Below are positions 35,201 through 47,200 of a stretch of DNA of 64,000 bases, in pieces. Every line of letters begins with the position of its first letter. Position 1 is the stretch's first letter. A program made the translations under genes and the position numbers. The notes beneath the pieces are model-generated. The model was not told where the DNA came from, made no database searches, and was given only the letters and a program-made list of their open reading frames with translations. Origin of the DNA: Ectobius pallidus (Eukaryota; Arthropoda; Insecta; Blattodea; Ectobiidae); assembly GCA_964059195.1 (NCBI GenBank), contig CAXKWD010000007.1:25989023-26053022 (forward strand), read 5' to 3'.

Positions 35201-38200
35201 TAACAAACAAAACATTTCAAAATTTGAAAAAGCGATTCTTGCGTTAACACTCGTGAATGCATGAAATCACCCCTATAGCAACTCAAATATATGAAATCTT
35301 TCTTCACTGCTCAACTGTCACTCGTGGCGTAGTGGGTTAAGACTCCTAGCTATAACGCTAGGGGTTCCGAGTTTGAATCCTGGTCGATCCAAAATTTACG
35401 GTTAGGAATAGGTCTCGAATAGGTAGGTAGGGTGAAGAGGAGGTGAGAGGAAGGAGACGGGAAAGAAAGAGAAGAAGAGAATAATTGAGAAATAAATTAT
35501 TTTTCTCTTTCACCAGTTCCATACTAGATGCCGCCACCGTCGCTACTCTGCTAGCAGTTCTAATGCCGCCGCTAGGATCTCCCCACCCAAAACGCCTACT
35601 TTCCATGCAGGTCCCGTTAGAGTAGTAGTGGTGGGGGACTCGGGTGAGTCAAAATATATATTTTTCCCAAAAAGTAGAATCAGGCTCACCCGAGTTCCCC
35701 ACTCCACTCTCTAACGGGACCCGCGTGGAAAGTAGGGATTTTGGGTGAGAAGATTCTTAAAACAGTGGAGAGACATCTAGTGGCAGCATTTGAACTACTA
35801 GCAGGTAGTGCCATCTGTTAATGAACTGTTAAAACAGAAAAAAAATTATTTCTCCTTTATTCTCTTCTCTTCCTCTTACCTCCTCTTCACCCTACCTACC
35901 TATTCGAGACCTAATCTTAACTGTAAATTTTGGATCGAACGCAAGACCCTTAGCATCGTAGCCAAGAGCTTTATCTATTACGCCACGAGTGACAGTTGAG
36001 CAGTGAAGGAAGTTTCCATATAGGTGTTCAAGAGTGTTAACGCAAGAATTGGTTTTTCTAATTTTGAGATGGTTTGTTTGTTATGAAAAGAGGGCAAGTT
36101 AGTACTTTGCGACCCACCCTGCTCCCCTTTCCACTCGCCACTCGCCTGGCCGCTTCCCTGCCTAGCTGCTTGCCGCGTGCTGCCTGCCCCGCTTCAACGC
36201 AGCCCACGCTGCCATGCCTGTAGTCGCTGCTCAACGCCAGTAATGCATGATTGCAATTGACATGTCACCTAATGTTTCACAATAAAAAAAATACCCTTGC
36301 ACGTCCACATAATATTTCATAATTATAAAAATACCCTTTCAACAAAATAGGCTATTTCACAATACAAAAATACGCTTGTACGTGTACCATACATAATATT
36401 TCACAATTATAAAAACTGCCGTATTATAACATTAAATATGGCTTAATTGATGCAGGAAAATTCCCTTGTACCAACACTACTCTTTTCACAACTAACAAAA
36501 TATCTCAACATTATAAAAACCGATTCTTGCGTTAAAACAAATGAAATCCCCCTAACATAACTCTAATGTACGAAAGCTTCCTTCAGTGCTCAACATTCAA
36601 TCGTAGCGTAATGGTCAAGACTCCTGGCTATAATGCTAGGGGTCCCGAGTTTGAATCCCGGCCGATCCAAAATTTACTATTAGGAATAGGTCTCAAATAG
36701 GTAGGTAGGGTGAAGAGGAGGTGAGAGGAAGAGAGGAAGGAGACGGGAAAGGAAGAGAATAAAGAAGAAACAAATTATTTTTTCTGTTTCATCAGTCCAT
36801 TAAGAGATGGCGCTACCGTCACTGCTTGTATTCAAATGCCGCTGCTAGGGGAGGGATTGAGAGTAGGAGTGGGGGACTCGGGTGTGTTGCAATGTACCAT
36901 TTTCCCGAAAAGAGTAGTGTTGGTGCAAGAGAATTTGGCATAATCCCAATGACGCGGACCAATTCACATGATATTCACATTTCCACGGACTGTTTTTTGT
37001 TTATGAGCGATGCATGGTTACCAACTGTCCTTTTATAAAGTAGCAGCAGATGACAAATATGGCGTGTGCTGGTTGTAACGTCAGTTTTCACAACTTTATT
37101 GCTCGATTTCAAAGTTAATTACGTCATACTGAATACCTTCGATGTTTTGTTAGGCTAGGAACGCTTATGTTAGTTAAGGAGCAATATACTGAATAGCACA
37201 ACCACCATTTCTTACACAAAGAAAGTGTATCAATTAGGTTGGGCGGGTCGGACCAAATCATTCGCAAAGACAACATCTCTCCACACATCTATCTATAACA
37301 AAATTCGTGTGGTATAAGTGTTTTATGAAGATAATCTCGGTTCTAAAAAATGGTTAAAATGCGTTAAAACTCATGAAATCCTCCCTATCATAACTCAAAT
37401 ATACGAAAGCTTCCTTCAGTGCTCAACATTCACTCGTGGTGTAATGGTTAAGACTCCTGGCTATAATGCTAGGGGTCCCAAGTTCAAATCCCGGTCGATC
37501 CAAAATTTACTATTAGGTATAGGTCTCAAATAGGTAGGTAGGGTGAAGAGGAGGTGAGAGGAAGAAGACGGGAAAGGAAGAGGAGAAGAGAATAAAGAAG
37601 AAATAAATTATTTTTCTGTTTCATCAGTTGCTTAAGAGATGGCGCTACCGTTGCTGCTAGTAGTTCACATGCCACCGCTAGGGGAGGGAGTTAGAGAGTT
37701 GGAGTGAGGGACTTGCATGGGGTGTAAAGTTCCTTTTTTCCCAAACTTTCTCAAATCATTGATCACTGTGTTTTCTGAAATACTGTAGACCAGCGATTCT
37801 CAACCTGTGGGGCACGACCCCTAGGGGGGGGCGAGAATATCCAAGAGAAAATATTATTTTAAAAAATTACTCGTATTAACTGACAGAAAAACATACACAT
37901 AGAAAACAAAATACATTTTGACATATTAAAAAAAAGTAAAACAACTTAAGCCGATGTCCCACGATCCAATTTGTTGGTTGAAAATTTTGTATCAAGTAGC
38001 ATTTCTATACAATTATTTCTGACTGTGCACACGAGAGTGCGTTTTGGTCCAATATCCAGCGCCAGCTGTTCTCCCGAAACGAAAATCGATGTCTACTACA
38101 ATCGACATGGCGGTCGATATGTACGCACGACCATCTGTGTAGATGGTCTTGACACAAGTAACATTTTTTACGGAATTTTTATCATAATTTCCAGAGCACC

Positions 38201-41200
38201 TCAGCTTTTATGCCGGTTGTAATAATAATTGTTGTTAATATTGTTAAATTCAAAGTCTTAGCATCCGTTACTCTTCTTGACTTTAATGTTATAATATTTT
38301 ATCTTTTTGGTTATGTTCGCTGGTCGAGCGAGCGCTGGCAACGGAGAGAATCAGCTGTACGGAGGAAGAAGCCATGTTTCTACGTCATGCACGTCACGCG
38401 GGGATAGAATGACGCTCATTGGTTGATTTCATACTTTTGGATGGAAAAATAGAAACGTTTCTATTCCGTTGCATGCAAAATAATTGTATGGAAAATATAG
38501 GATGAAATTGTGTGCAATGACAGTCGGCCATGTCACACGATCCAATCTGACGGTTTGCAGACATTTGGACCAAAAATTGGATCGTGGGACATCGGCTTTA
38601 CTAAATAAAAACTCACTTTATCAAAACATACTAAATTAAAAACAAATTAAATAATTATTAGTGACTTCCTTGGGCCTGTCTTGCAGAGCAAAGTTTTTCG
38701 AAGGAAGGCTCAATATTAGAAATAGCCACTCTCAGTTCTGTTTCTATATTTAGCAGAGATCTATATTTTGTCTTTAACGAAGCCAAAGCAGAAAATCCAG
38801 TTTCGCAAAGGAAGGATGTTGAAAATGGCAATAGAATGCGAAATGCTCTGGTTTTTAGTGCAGAAAAATCATCATCTACTGCTGCCCAAAATTCAAATAG
38901 TGATTTTTCACTAAATTGTTTTTTGGTTTCGCCACTTGTCGTGAAGTCTATGAATTTTTCTTCTTCATCAATTGAAAGTCCTTCGGGAGTCTTATGAAAT
39001 GGATCCTTCACCCACTCGCAACTTTCTATCAAGTTATCGTCTGCAAGAAAATACTTTTTAAAATTCTTTTCTAGCGTGGCTAAATGATTTTCAATGGTTA
39101 CAAAAACAACTTTTATATGTTCTTCTTCAGCCTTGTAAGTTTTAATACAAACATCCACATTTGCAAACATTGTTAGGTTTCTTTGCTTTAAATTTCTGCT
39201 CCACAAATCCAATTTTCTGCAAAAAGCATTAACTTTATCACTCGTATCCAACATATGTGTATTTGCTCCTTGGAGTTGAAGGTTCAAGATATTTAATTTC
39301 TCGAATATGTTAATTTCATCACAAATAAACCATCGCGATAATTCTCGGCTTCCGGTCTGTTTTCTTCTTCTAGAAAAATGGCGATTTCTTCTCTTAATTC
39401 ATAAACACGTAAAAATTTCCCGCGTGATAACCATCTTGCCTCGCAATAAAATAATAACTGTGAATGCACCGAACCCATGTCTTTACAAAGTGCGGAAAAG
39501 ATTCTCGATTTCAGGGGCCTCATTTTTATGTAATTTACTAAGGTTACAACCGTAGTTAACACAATATTCAGACCAGGACTCATTTCTTTCGAAGCCAAAG
39601 CTTCTCTGTGGATCATGCAATGTGTCCAGACGCACTGGGGTGATTCTTGTTTTACGAGTGCTTGTATACTTTGAAAACTTCCCGACATTGAACGAGCGCC
39701 ATCGGTGCATATTCCAACGCAATTTTTCCATTCTATGTTTGCCTCGTTCATAAAACCATTTAAAATGGCAAATAATGCGAGTGCTGTTGTTTTGAGTTCT
39801 ATTGGTTTGCAAAAAAGTAGTTCTTCTACTATTGAAATATTATCACAAAATCTAACATATGCAATTAAATGAGCATCTTTATTACTATCTGTTGCTTCAT
39901 CTAGCTGTATTGAAAACAATTTGTCACGCAACTTCAAGAAGACCATAGGTTGAGAAACGCTGTCTTAGATTATCCTTAATCATTGAAATTAGGGATTTTT
40001 GGTATTCCTTTTTGGAATTCGTAGGAACTCGGAGTGCAATAGCCTATACGAAAAGAGAAATAGGTCATTTCAACAGTCTATAGCAGTGTTTCTCAACCTT
40101 TCAGTATTCGCGGCCCAGTTTTAATTATAATTTTCATCGCCCCCCCCCCCCCCACTTACAATAAAATGTATACAACAATAATGCATTCTGAGAATTTTGG
40201 ATTCTGTTTTTAAATTTTTATTAAATAACTGGCGAAACAAGAGTAATAGCAAGCCAACGTTGGCGAGAAACCTCATCTGGCATTTTGCCAAGCGGGCGGT
40301 GAACAGATGAAGCGAATAAAAGCAAGAAATTTAAATATTATATTTGAAATTTAATGAAAATCAAACAGAGAAATAACGTTAAAAGAATATGAAAGTAAAA
40401 AATTTTGTTAATGAAAGTTTACCTAGACGGTGTGAGCTAAATTTAGAAACAGGAATATATCATTTCGAATAATAAAAGAAATAAAACAGAAGATGACCAA
40501 GCAAAAGAGAAAACAATAAGTAATATTTATGGAAGGGAATCCACATGACCGATGCCTCTAGCATATGCGCAGAGCTAATGTTTTTCAAAGGAAGAAGGAA
40601 AATGTTCGATGGCACAAGTTTTAATTCCAGCCAGTTTAATTCGAGTTGATCCTTCTATCGCTACTGAATCTTTCGTGAATGTGTATGTTATATATGTTTT
40701 CGTGTTAATTGCAATTCACCATATTAAATATTCAAGGCAGCAGATCTACGCAGACCCATGGATAAATTTTTAGGCGGTAAAAAGCGAACAATAGACAATA
40801 GTCAAGCATCAACAAGTTCACAGACGAGTGTGGTTCCGATAATAAAAGCAAGAAAATATTCTCAAGATTACTTAAATTTTGGGTTTACCAGTACTGAAGT
40901 AAATGGAGAAGAAAGGCCCATCATTTGCTCAAAAATATTGGCCACAGACAGCATGAAACCTAATAAACTTAAGCGACATATGGAAACGCTTCATAGTGAG
41001 TACGTAAACAAGTCCAGAGAATTCTTCGAATTCAAATTAAAATCATATAAAAAGCAGAAATCACTTTTTAAAGAAACTTTGTCTGTGAATAAAAAAGCTT
41101 TAATTGCATCTTACAAAGTTTCACATAAAATAGCCAGATGTAAAAAACCTCACACCATTGGTGAAGAGCTTATTTTGCCAGCAGTAATCGACATTGTAGA

Positions 41201-44200
41201 AACTATGTTTGGAGATAATTTTTCAAAACAAATACAGTCCATACCTCTTTCAAATGATACTGTTGCTCGTTGAATTGGTGATATAGCTGAAGATGTACAG
41301 TGCCAGCTCTTCTCGAAGTTGCGTGACAAATTGTTTTCAATACAGCTAGATGAAGCAACAGATAGTAATAAAGATGCTCATTTAATTGCATATGTTAGAT
41401 TTTGTGATAATATTTCAATAGTAGAAGAACTACTTTTTTTGCAAACCAATAGAACTCAAAACAACAACACTCGCATTATTTGCTATTTTAAATGGTTTTA
41501 AATCCTGAGGCCCCTGAAATCGAGAATCTTTTCCGCACTTTGTAAAGACATGGGTTAGGTGCATTCACAGTTATTATTTTATTGCGAGGCAAGATGGTTA
41601 TCACGTGGGAAATTTTTACAACGTGTTTATGAATTAAGAGAAGAAATCGCCATTTTTCTAGAAGAAGAAAACAGACCGGAAGCCGAGAATTATCGCGATG
41701 GTTTATTTGTGATGAAATTAAGCTACTTGGTCGACATATTCGAGAAATTAAATATCTTGAACCTTCAAATCCAAGGAGCAAATACACATATGTTGGATAC
41801 GAGTGATAAAGTTAATGCTTTTTGCAGAAAATTGGATTTGTGGAGCAGAAATTTAAAGCAAAGAAACCTAACAATGTTTGCAAATGTGGATGTTTGTATT
41901 AAAACTTACAAGGCTGAAGAAGAACATATAAAAGTTGTTTTTGTAACCATTGAAAATCATTTAGCCACACTGCACATTCAATTAGTAACGTTCCTTAATT
42001 TTTTCCAATTCCTAATAGTATGATTATTTTTTCTCAATGGATTAAAACACTGAAATTTCAATACTGTTACACTATGAGCCATATTGTACTTAAAACTGCA
42101 CTTTTTCCACTGATTGTATATATTATAGGTAGCCTAATTAGATATATAAAATATGAATGATTTTAAACACACTAATTATACCACTTCTGAAACACAACAC
42201 AGCTCCAGTTTCAGACTGCCCAAGCAAAAGAACTGCAATATTATAGGCCTGTCTGAACTTGTCTGGAGCCTGCAAAGACATGTAGACAAGGGTTGCCAAC
42301 CATAAATAATATTAGTAAGAGTTTAAAAAAGAGGTCTGTGACAATCATAACTTGAAAAGGAAATGAACAAAACCTTTATCTCACGCCTCCAATGAAATTT
42401 CCATACTATAGGGGAAATCAACTTTTGTTTTATATTATTTTAACTATGAACCCATTCCCATCCTCAAACTTGATACATCATTTAATATTGATATAACCTA
42501 TTTCCTAGGAAATTTTGAGAATTAAAAAAAATGTACTTTTTTTCAAAATTCAAAATCAAAACTTTTACTTTGAATTTTGAAAAACAATTTTCATTAGACA
42601 GGGGTGCCCACAGGGGGGGGGGGGGTTAAGACGCAGACTGCGTCATTGAAATTTCTTGGGGGGGGGGGGGCAAAATATTTTCATTTATGAATTTTCTGGG
42701 GGGGGGGTGAAAATTGTTGCAAAATTATAGTTTTATATGTTAAAAATAAAAAAGTCAAGTTCTATAACTTCAAAAGGTCTCTTCTAATTCTTTATAAAGA
42801 TAAAGATGAAGAATTTTAACAGCCATGGGCGCCCATACACGGGTCCCGGGGGGGGGAGCGCAAGGAAAAAATGTATATTAATAATTATTATGGTCAGGTG
42901 TTTTTCTTTTAAGACAATTATTTGAATTGCAGAAGTTTTACCAAATCGACAACATGGAAGCAGAATCCACAGTGGATTAGGAAAGGGGGGTTCAGCGGGT
43001 TTGGACCCCCAAAAGTCAAAACCTAAAATTCTATATTTGTATTTTTTAAAAATATTTATTTAATTAAACAAGATTTGTTTGTGTGTCAAATATGATATAG
43101 CAGTTGTTTTCTTTTCATGAATAATGAGTAAGCCTATTATGTTCACTGTTCCATGTGTTATTCAACTTTTCTTATAAATAGTAATAAGTATTATAACTTA
43201 GGTAACAATTTCTTGTTTAAGTTGCCATGTCTTATAGTATAGTAAACAAATTTGCTAACTAGTTTTTCAGTGCTAAAATAGCGTAAAATGTGATTTTCAT
43301 TAGTTCATCATTTAAAAATTTCCCGGGGGTGGACACCCGACTTAGGTAACATTTTCTTGTTTACATTGGCATGTCTGAGAGTATGGTAAACAAATTTCCT
43401 AACTAGTTTTTTAGTGCTAAAATAGCGTAAAATGTGATTTTCATTAATTCAATATTTAAAAGTTTTCGGGGGTGGACCCCCACTTAGATAATGATTTCTT
43501 ATGTACATTGACATGTCTTAGAGTATAGTAAACAAATTTCATAACTAGTTTTTCAGTGCTAAAATAGCGTAAAATGTGATTTTCATTAGTTCAATGTTTA
43601 AAAATTTCCCGGGGGTTGACATCCGACTTAGGTAACATTTTCTTGTTTACATTGACATGTCTTAGAGTATGGTAAACAAATTTCCTAACTAGTTTTTGTG
43701 TGCTAAAATAGCGTAAAATGTGATTTTCATTAATTCAGTACTTAAAAATTTTCCGGTGGTGGACCCCCCCACTTAGGTAATGATTTCTTATTTACATTGG
43801 CATGTCTTTGAGTATGGTAAACATATTTCCTAACTTGTTTTTCTGTGCTAAAATAACATAAAATGTGATTTTCATTAGTTCAATATTTAAAAATTTTCTG
43901 GTGATGGACCCCAACCCCCTTTTTGGGGGGTATTCCAAACCCCCCAGGCACTTCCGACCCTCCCCGCAATTATTTTCTGGCTACGTCATTGTTGCACTTA
44001 TTATATCATTAACATAATATTACAAAGTGGCCCAAGAAGTTAAAGCGACAAAAAAATAAATTAATTAAAAAAATTGGCCCCCCAGAAAATATCATATGGG
44101 CGCCCTTGTCGACAGCCAATTGGGTTGGGGGTGAGCAATGAAGTTTGGGGGGGGGGGTGAGTCATGACGTTTGGGGGGGTGGGCACCCCTGCATTAGAAC

Positions 44201-47200
44201 TATTATGTGTTACATATCATTGGAAAGCTTGTAAAATATGACACCTTACCCAACCCTGTGGGTTAATTAGGAGAGTTGCTACATCAGTTGAAAGATACAT
44301 TGTTCATGCAATTTTTGTAATTTTTTTAATACTTTACATGGCTGTGTTTTCAAACTGGGTTCAAATATTTCAATAAAAGTTTGTATTTCTCTTAATATAC
44401 ATGAAAACTACCTCTCCACAAAATTTCATCCAAATCTGAGATGGTGAGGTTAAATTTTCATCAAAAGTGTGTTGATTTGACATGGAATGACCCTAAAGTA
44501 AAACTGACATGTGATAAAACATGCAAGAAGCACCATTTACAGTCATTATTCAAAACTTCTGATGTCACTGTGCCAAACACCTTCGACGGTATCACATTAT
44601 GTAATTAAAGCACATGCAAATCTTAAAGGCGTATGGGTAATATCCAATCAGAGGAGCAGGCACTGTTAAATTGCTTACTATTTTGCAGTTTGAGATTGGA
44701 GGATATAGAGATATTGAAAGTGATTGGCACTTTTAGCACTCTTTGCAATGATTTATAACATGAATCTAAAACTGCTTTATAAAGGAAGTTCCCAAGAATT
44801 GGATAGCTTGCTATAGCCTATACCATGTTGTAAATATATTATACGCAGGCTAGTATTTAATGGACTGAACTGAAGTGTCTGATTTTTTTTTCAGCTTGGT
44901 ATGAGAAATTACCATCTCCGAAAGAACTCGAAATGGTGCCCAATTATTAACCTGGATAAACTGTGGACCCTTGTTAGTGAGCAGACAAGGCTGAAATACA
45001 AGGATCACCCTGAAGGCAAAGCACCCGTTATCGATGTTGTGAAAGCGGTAAGTCTCATCAGCTTTTTTTAATTTGGAAAAATAAAAATACTTACAACCTA
45101 TCAGTATACCATGGGATATTTACAGAATTTCTGACATTTAGTAGGCTACATAATTCTTCTATTCTTGAAGGTAGTAAAGATGTTACTGAGGAAGCTTCGG
45201 ATAGTACAAGTATTTTTATTATAACTGATACTCTATACACTAAGTGTTCTTGGAATCAATTTGGCTTGTATTCTTCATTTTTTTTTTAAACTTTGAGATT
45301 CGAATGTTTCCAAGCATTAGAATGTGAAATCATTAAGAATTAGTGGTACTGGTACTTGGGTATTAGCTGGACCTCACTTGATTCTCATGTGAACCGGACT
45401 TCACTGGTTTGTTTAAAAGTTTAACTAGGTAGATATAAAGTACACATATTTATAATAATAAAAGGAAGCGTTTGTCTGTCTGTCCGCGATGCCCAGCGAA
45501 ATCCACTGAATGCAGAGATCTGAAATTTTAAATGTAGATGGAGTGAAGGGTGGGCGAATGCACCTCGAAGCCAGATTTTTTATTTTTGCTTTTTTTCGCG
45601 GGTTATGAGTGAAAAACTGGCAGAAAATTTGTTTTTTTTTTCCGCTATGCAAGCATCAGATTTCAGTAATACCACAGTATACATATTAATACAGTAAAGA
45701 AACTGTGTGTTAAAAGCCCTATGACAGCATGTTAGCTGGATGACACTAGCGCTCCATGCGGAGTATCAAATGAGAAGCCAATTCCTTCACCGCCAATCAA
45801 GTGTACGAGCTAATAAAGTTCCGCTAGCAGTAAGAGTCTTCCCTCCGTCTCTCCGTCTCTGATTGGACCACGTATCTAAGCAAGCAGAAGGACAAACTGT
45901 TTGTCATCTGCAAAACACTGTAAAACTACATTCTCATCATATCAAAATACTTGGGAAAATACATTAACACATCTCAAAATATGTTATGTTAAGAGAGAAA
46001 AATACACAATATTTTTATTTAATGCAATCTGAATTTTAAATTTATGAAATAATAAAACAGATATTACCGTATTTACTCACCTATAACACCCCCCTTTTTT
46101 CACAATTTTCAACTTCTAAAATGGGGGAGGGTATAATAGGTGAAAATTTTCACATGACATAGGTTGGGTTGTCATGCTTTAAAGGCGGAAAAAGACACAT
46201 TTAGCGTCTTTAAATCAACACGCAAAATAGTTTAAATCCTTTTTTTTTTTATTTACAAAAAGTTAAATTATCACGTCATTTTAACTTTAGAGTTTTAAAC
46301 AGTTTGGTATAGCTCCCGCCTGCATTACCACAGCTGACTGGGTCACGTGACTAAACGCTGCACGTGCCCGCGTGGTGTTCAAGGTTAACTCAGCATTGCA
46401 ATGTTGTCATCCAACTGGGCAGCAACTGCCTAAATTTCGTATCTCCCGTTCTTCACACCATGGAATGATTTCAACATTTTCTTTGCTCCTGATAATTTGT
46501 CTTTCTGTTTACACCAATAAGATATCATACATGGCTGCATATTCTAACACACTCAACTTGAAGGATGCCGTAAAACTTGCTCTACAACTCACTTTTCACG
46601 TGCTTACTAACTCTCAGGCAGGCAACAATACACGCGTACGGCGGAAGTTGAACTGAGTTGTCAGAAACCTGAAGGGCATTGAGAAATCTATGGAGGAGGT
46701 GAGAGTAACTAAGGCCAATACACAGGTGTCAGGGAAGCGTGTGTTTTACCGTTAACAGGAATGTTGCAGTTGCCGATCACTTTAAAATATTTTCTGCTCT
46801 TTTTTTTTTTTTTTTTTGCGCGTTGCTGATATTGGGGGGGTAATAAAGGTGAGGGGGTGCTATAGATGAGTAAATACGGTATATTCTAGTTAAGAACATG
46901 TAAACAATACCTAAATAGGCTACTGTTAAGGACTGGATCTAGGCCTAATACTTTTCCTTTAAAATCATTGCCCTTTAATATAATTTATAATTCAAATTAT
47001 GATATTAAATACATATAAATTACGTAAATTATATTATAGGTCTGTGCGTTGTTCATCCTGCACTTCATTGTTGAGAGAGTATTTTGATTCTTTGCCTTAT
47101 ATGGCAACATACGAATCCAATTGTAGGTTTATGTAGCTTCAGTTACTGCAGGACAAACTCCATTAAACAAAACAAAAAATTCTGGAGCATTTGGACTTGA

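Larger units (their letters stand above)
34524..36935 (-). mobile_element. Reverse-oriented copy of the tRNA-like TIR element, twice interrupted
   Basis: Starting at GGGGAAAAAAGTAGAATCAG this reads as the reverse complement of the 3' half of the E family: first the terminal 100 bp (34524-34628), then 35669-36092 with the tRNA-like block inverted at 35931-36000. After E3 it continues from 36915 (TAGTGTTGGTGCAAGAGAAT) to about 36935. E2 (34629-35668) and E3 (36093-36906) are inserted in it. Confidence 0.65.
37791..39962 (-). mobile_element. hAT element (ZBED/Charlie-like), 5' deletion derivative
   Basis: Ends CAGCGATTCTCAACCTGTGG (left) and, reversed, CAGCGTTTCTCAACCTATGG (right) are classical hAT/Charlie-type TIRs. 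The flanking 8-mers CTGTAGAC and TCTTAGAT match only partly. On the minus strand the right TIR runs straight into transposase coding sequence, so the N-terminal DNA-binding part has been deleted. A PIF-like MITE (37949-38597) is nested in the 3' region. Confidence 0.85.

Noticed and set aside
31041..37503. Five tRNA-like blocks as real tRNA genes
   Set aside because: No complete acceptor stem, and all lie at the same place in a transposon family; called tRNA-like modules instead.
45425..45652. 75-codon minus-strand ORF
   Set aside because: Antisense to the non-coding 5' end of a Helitron.
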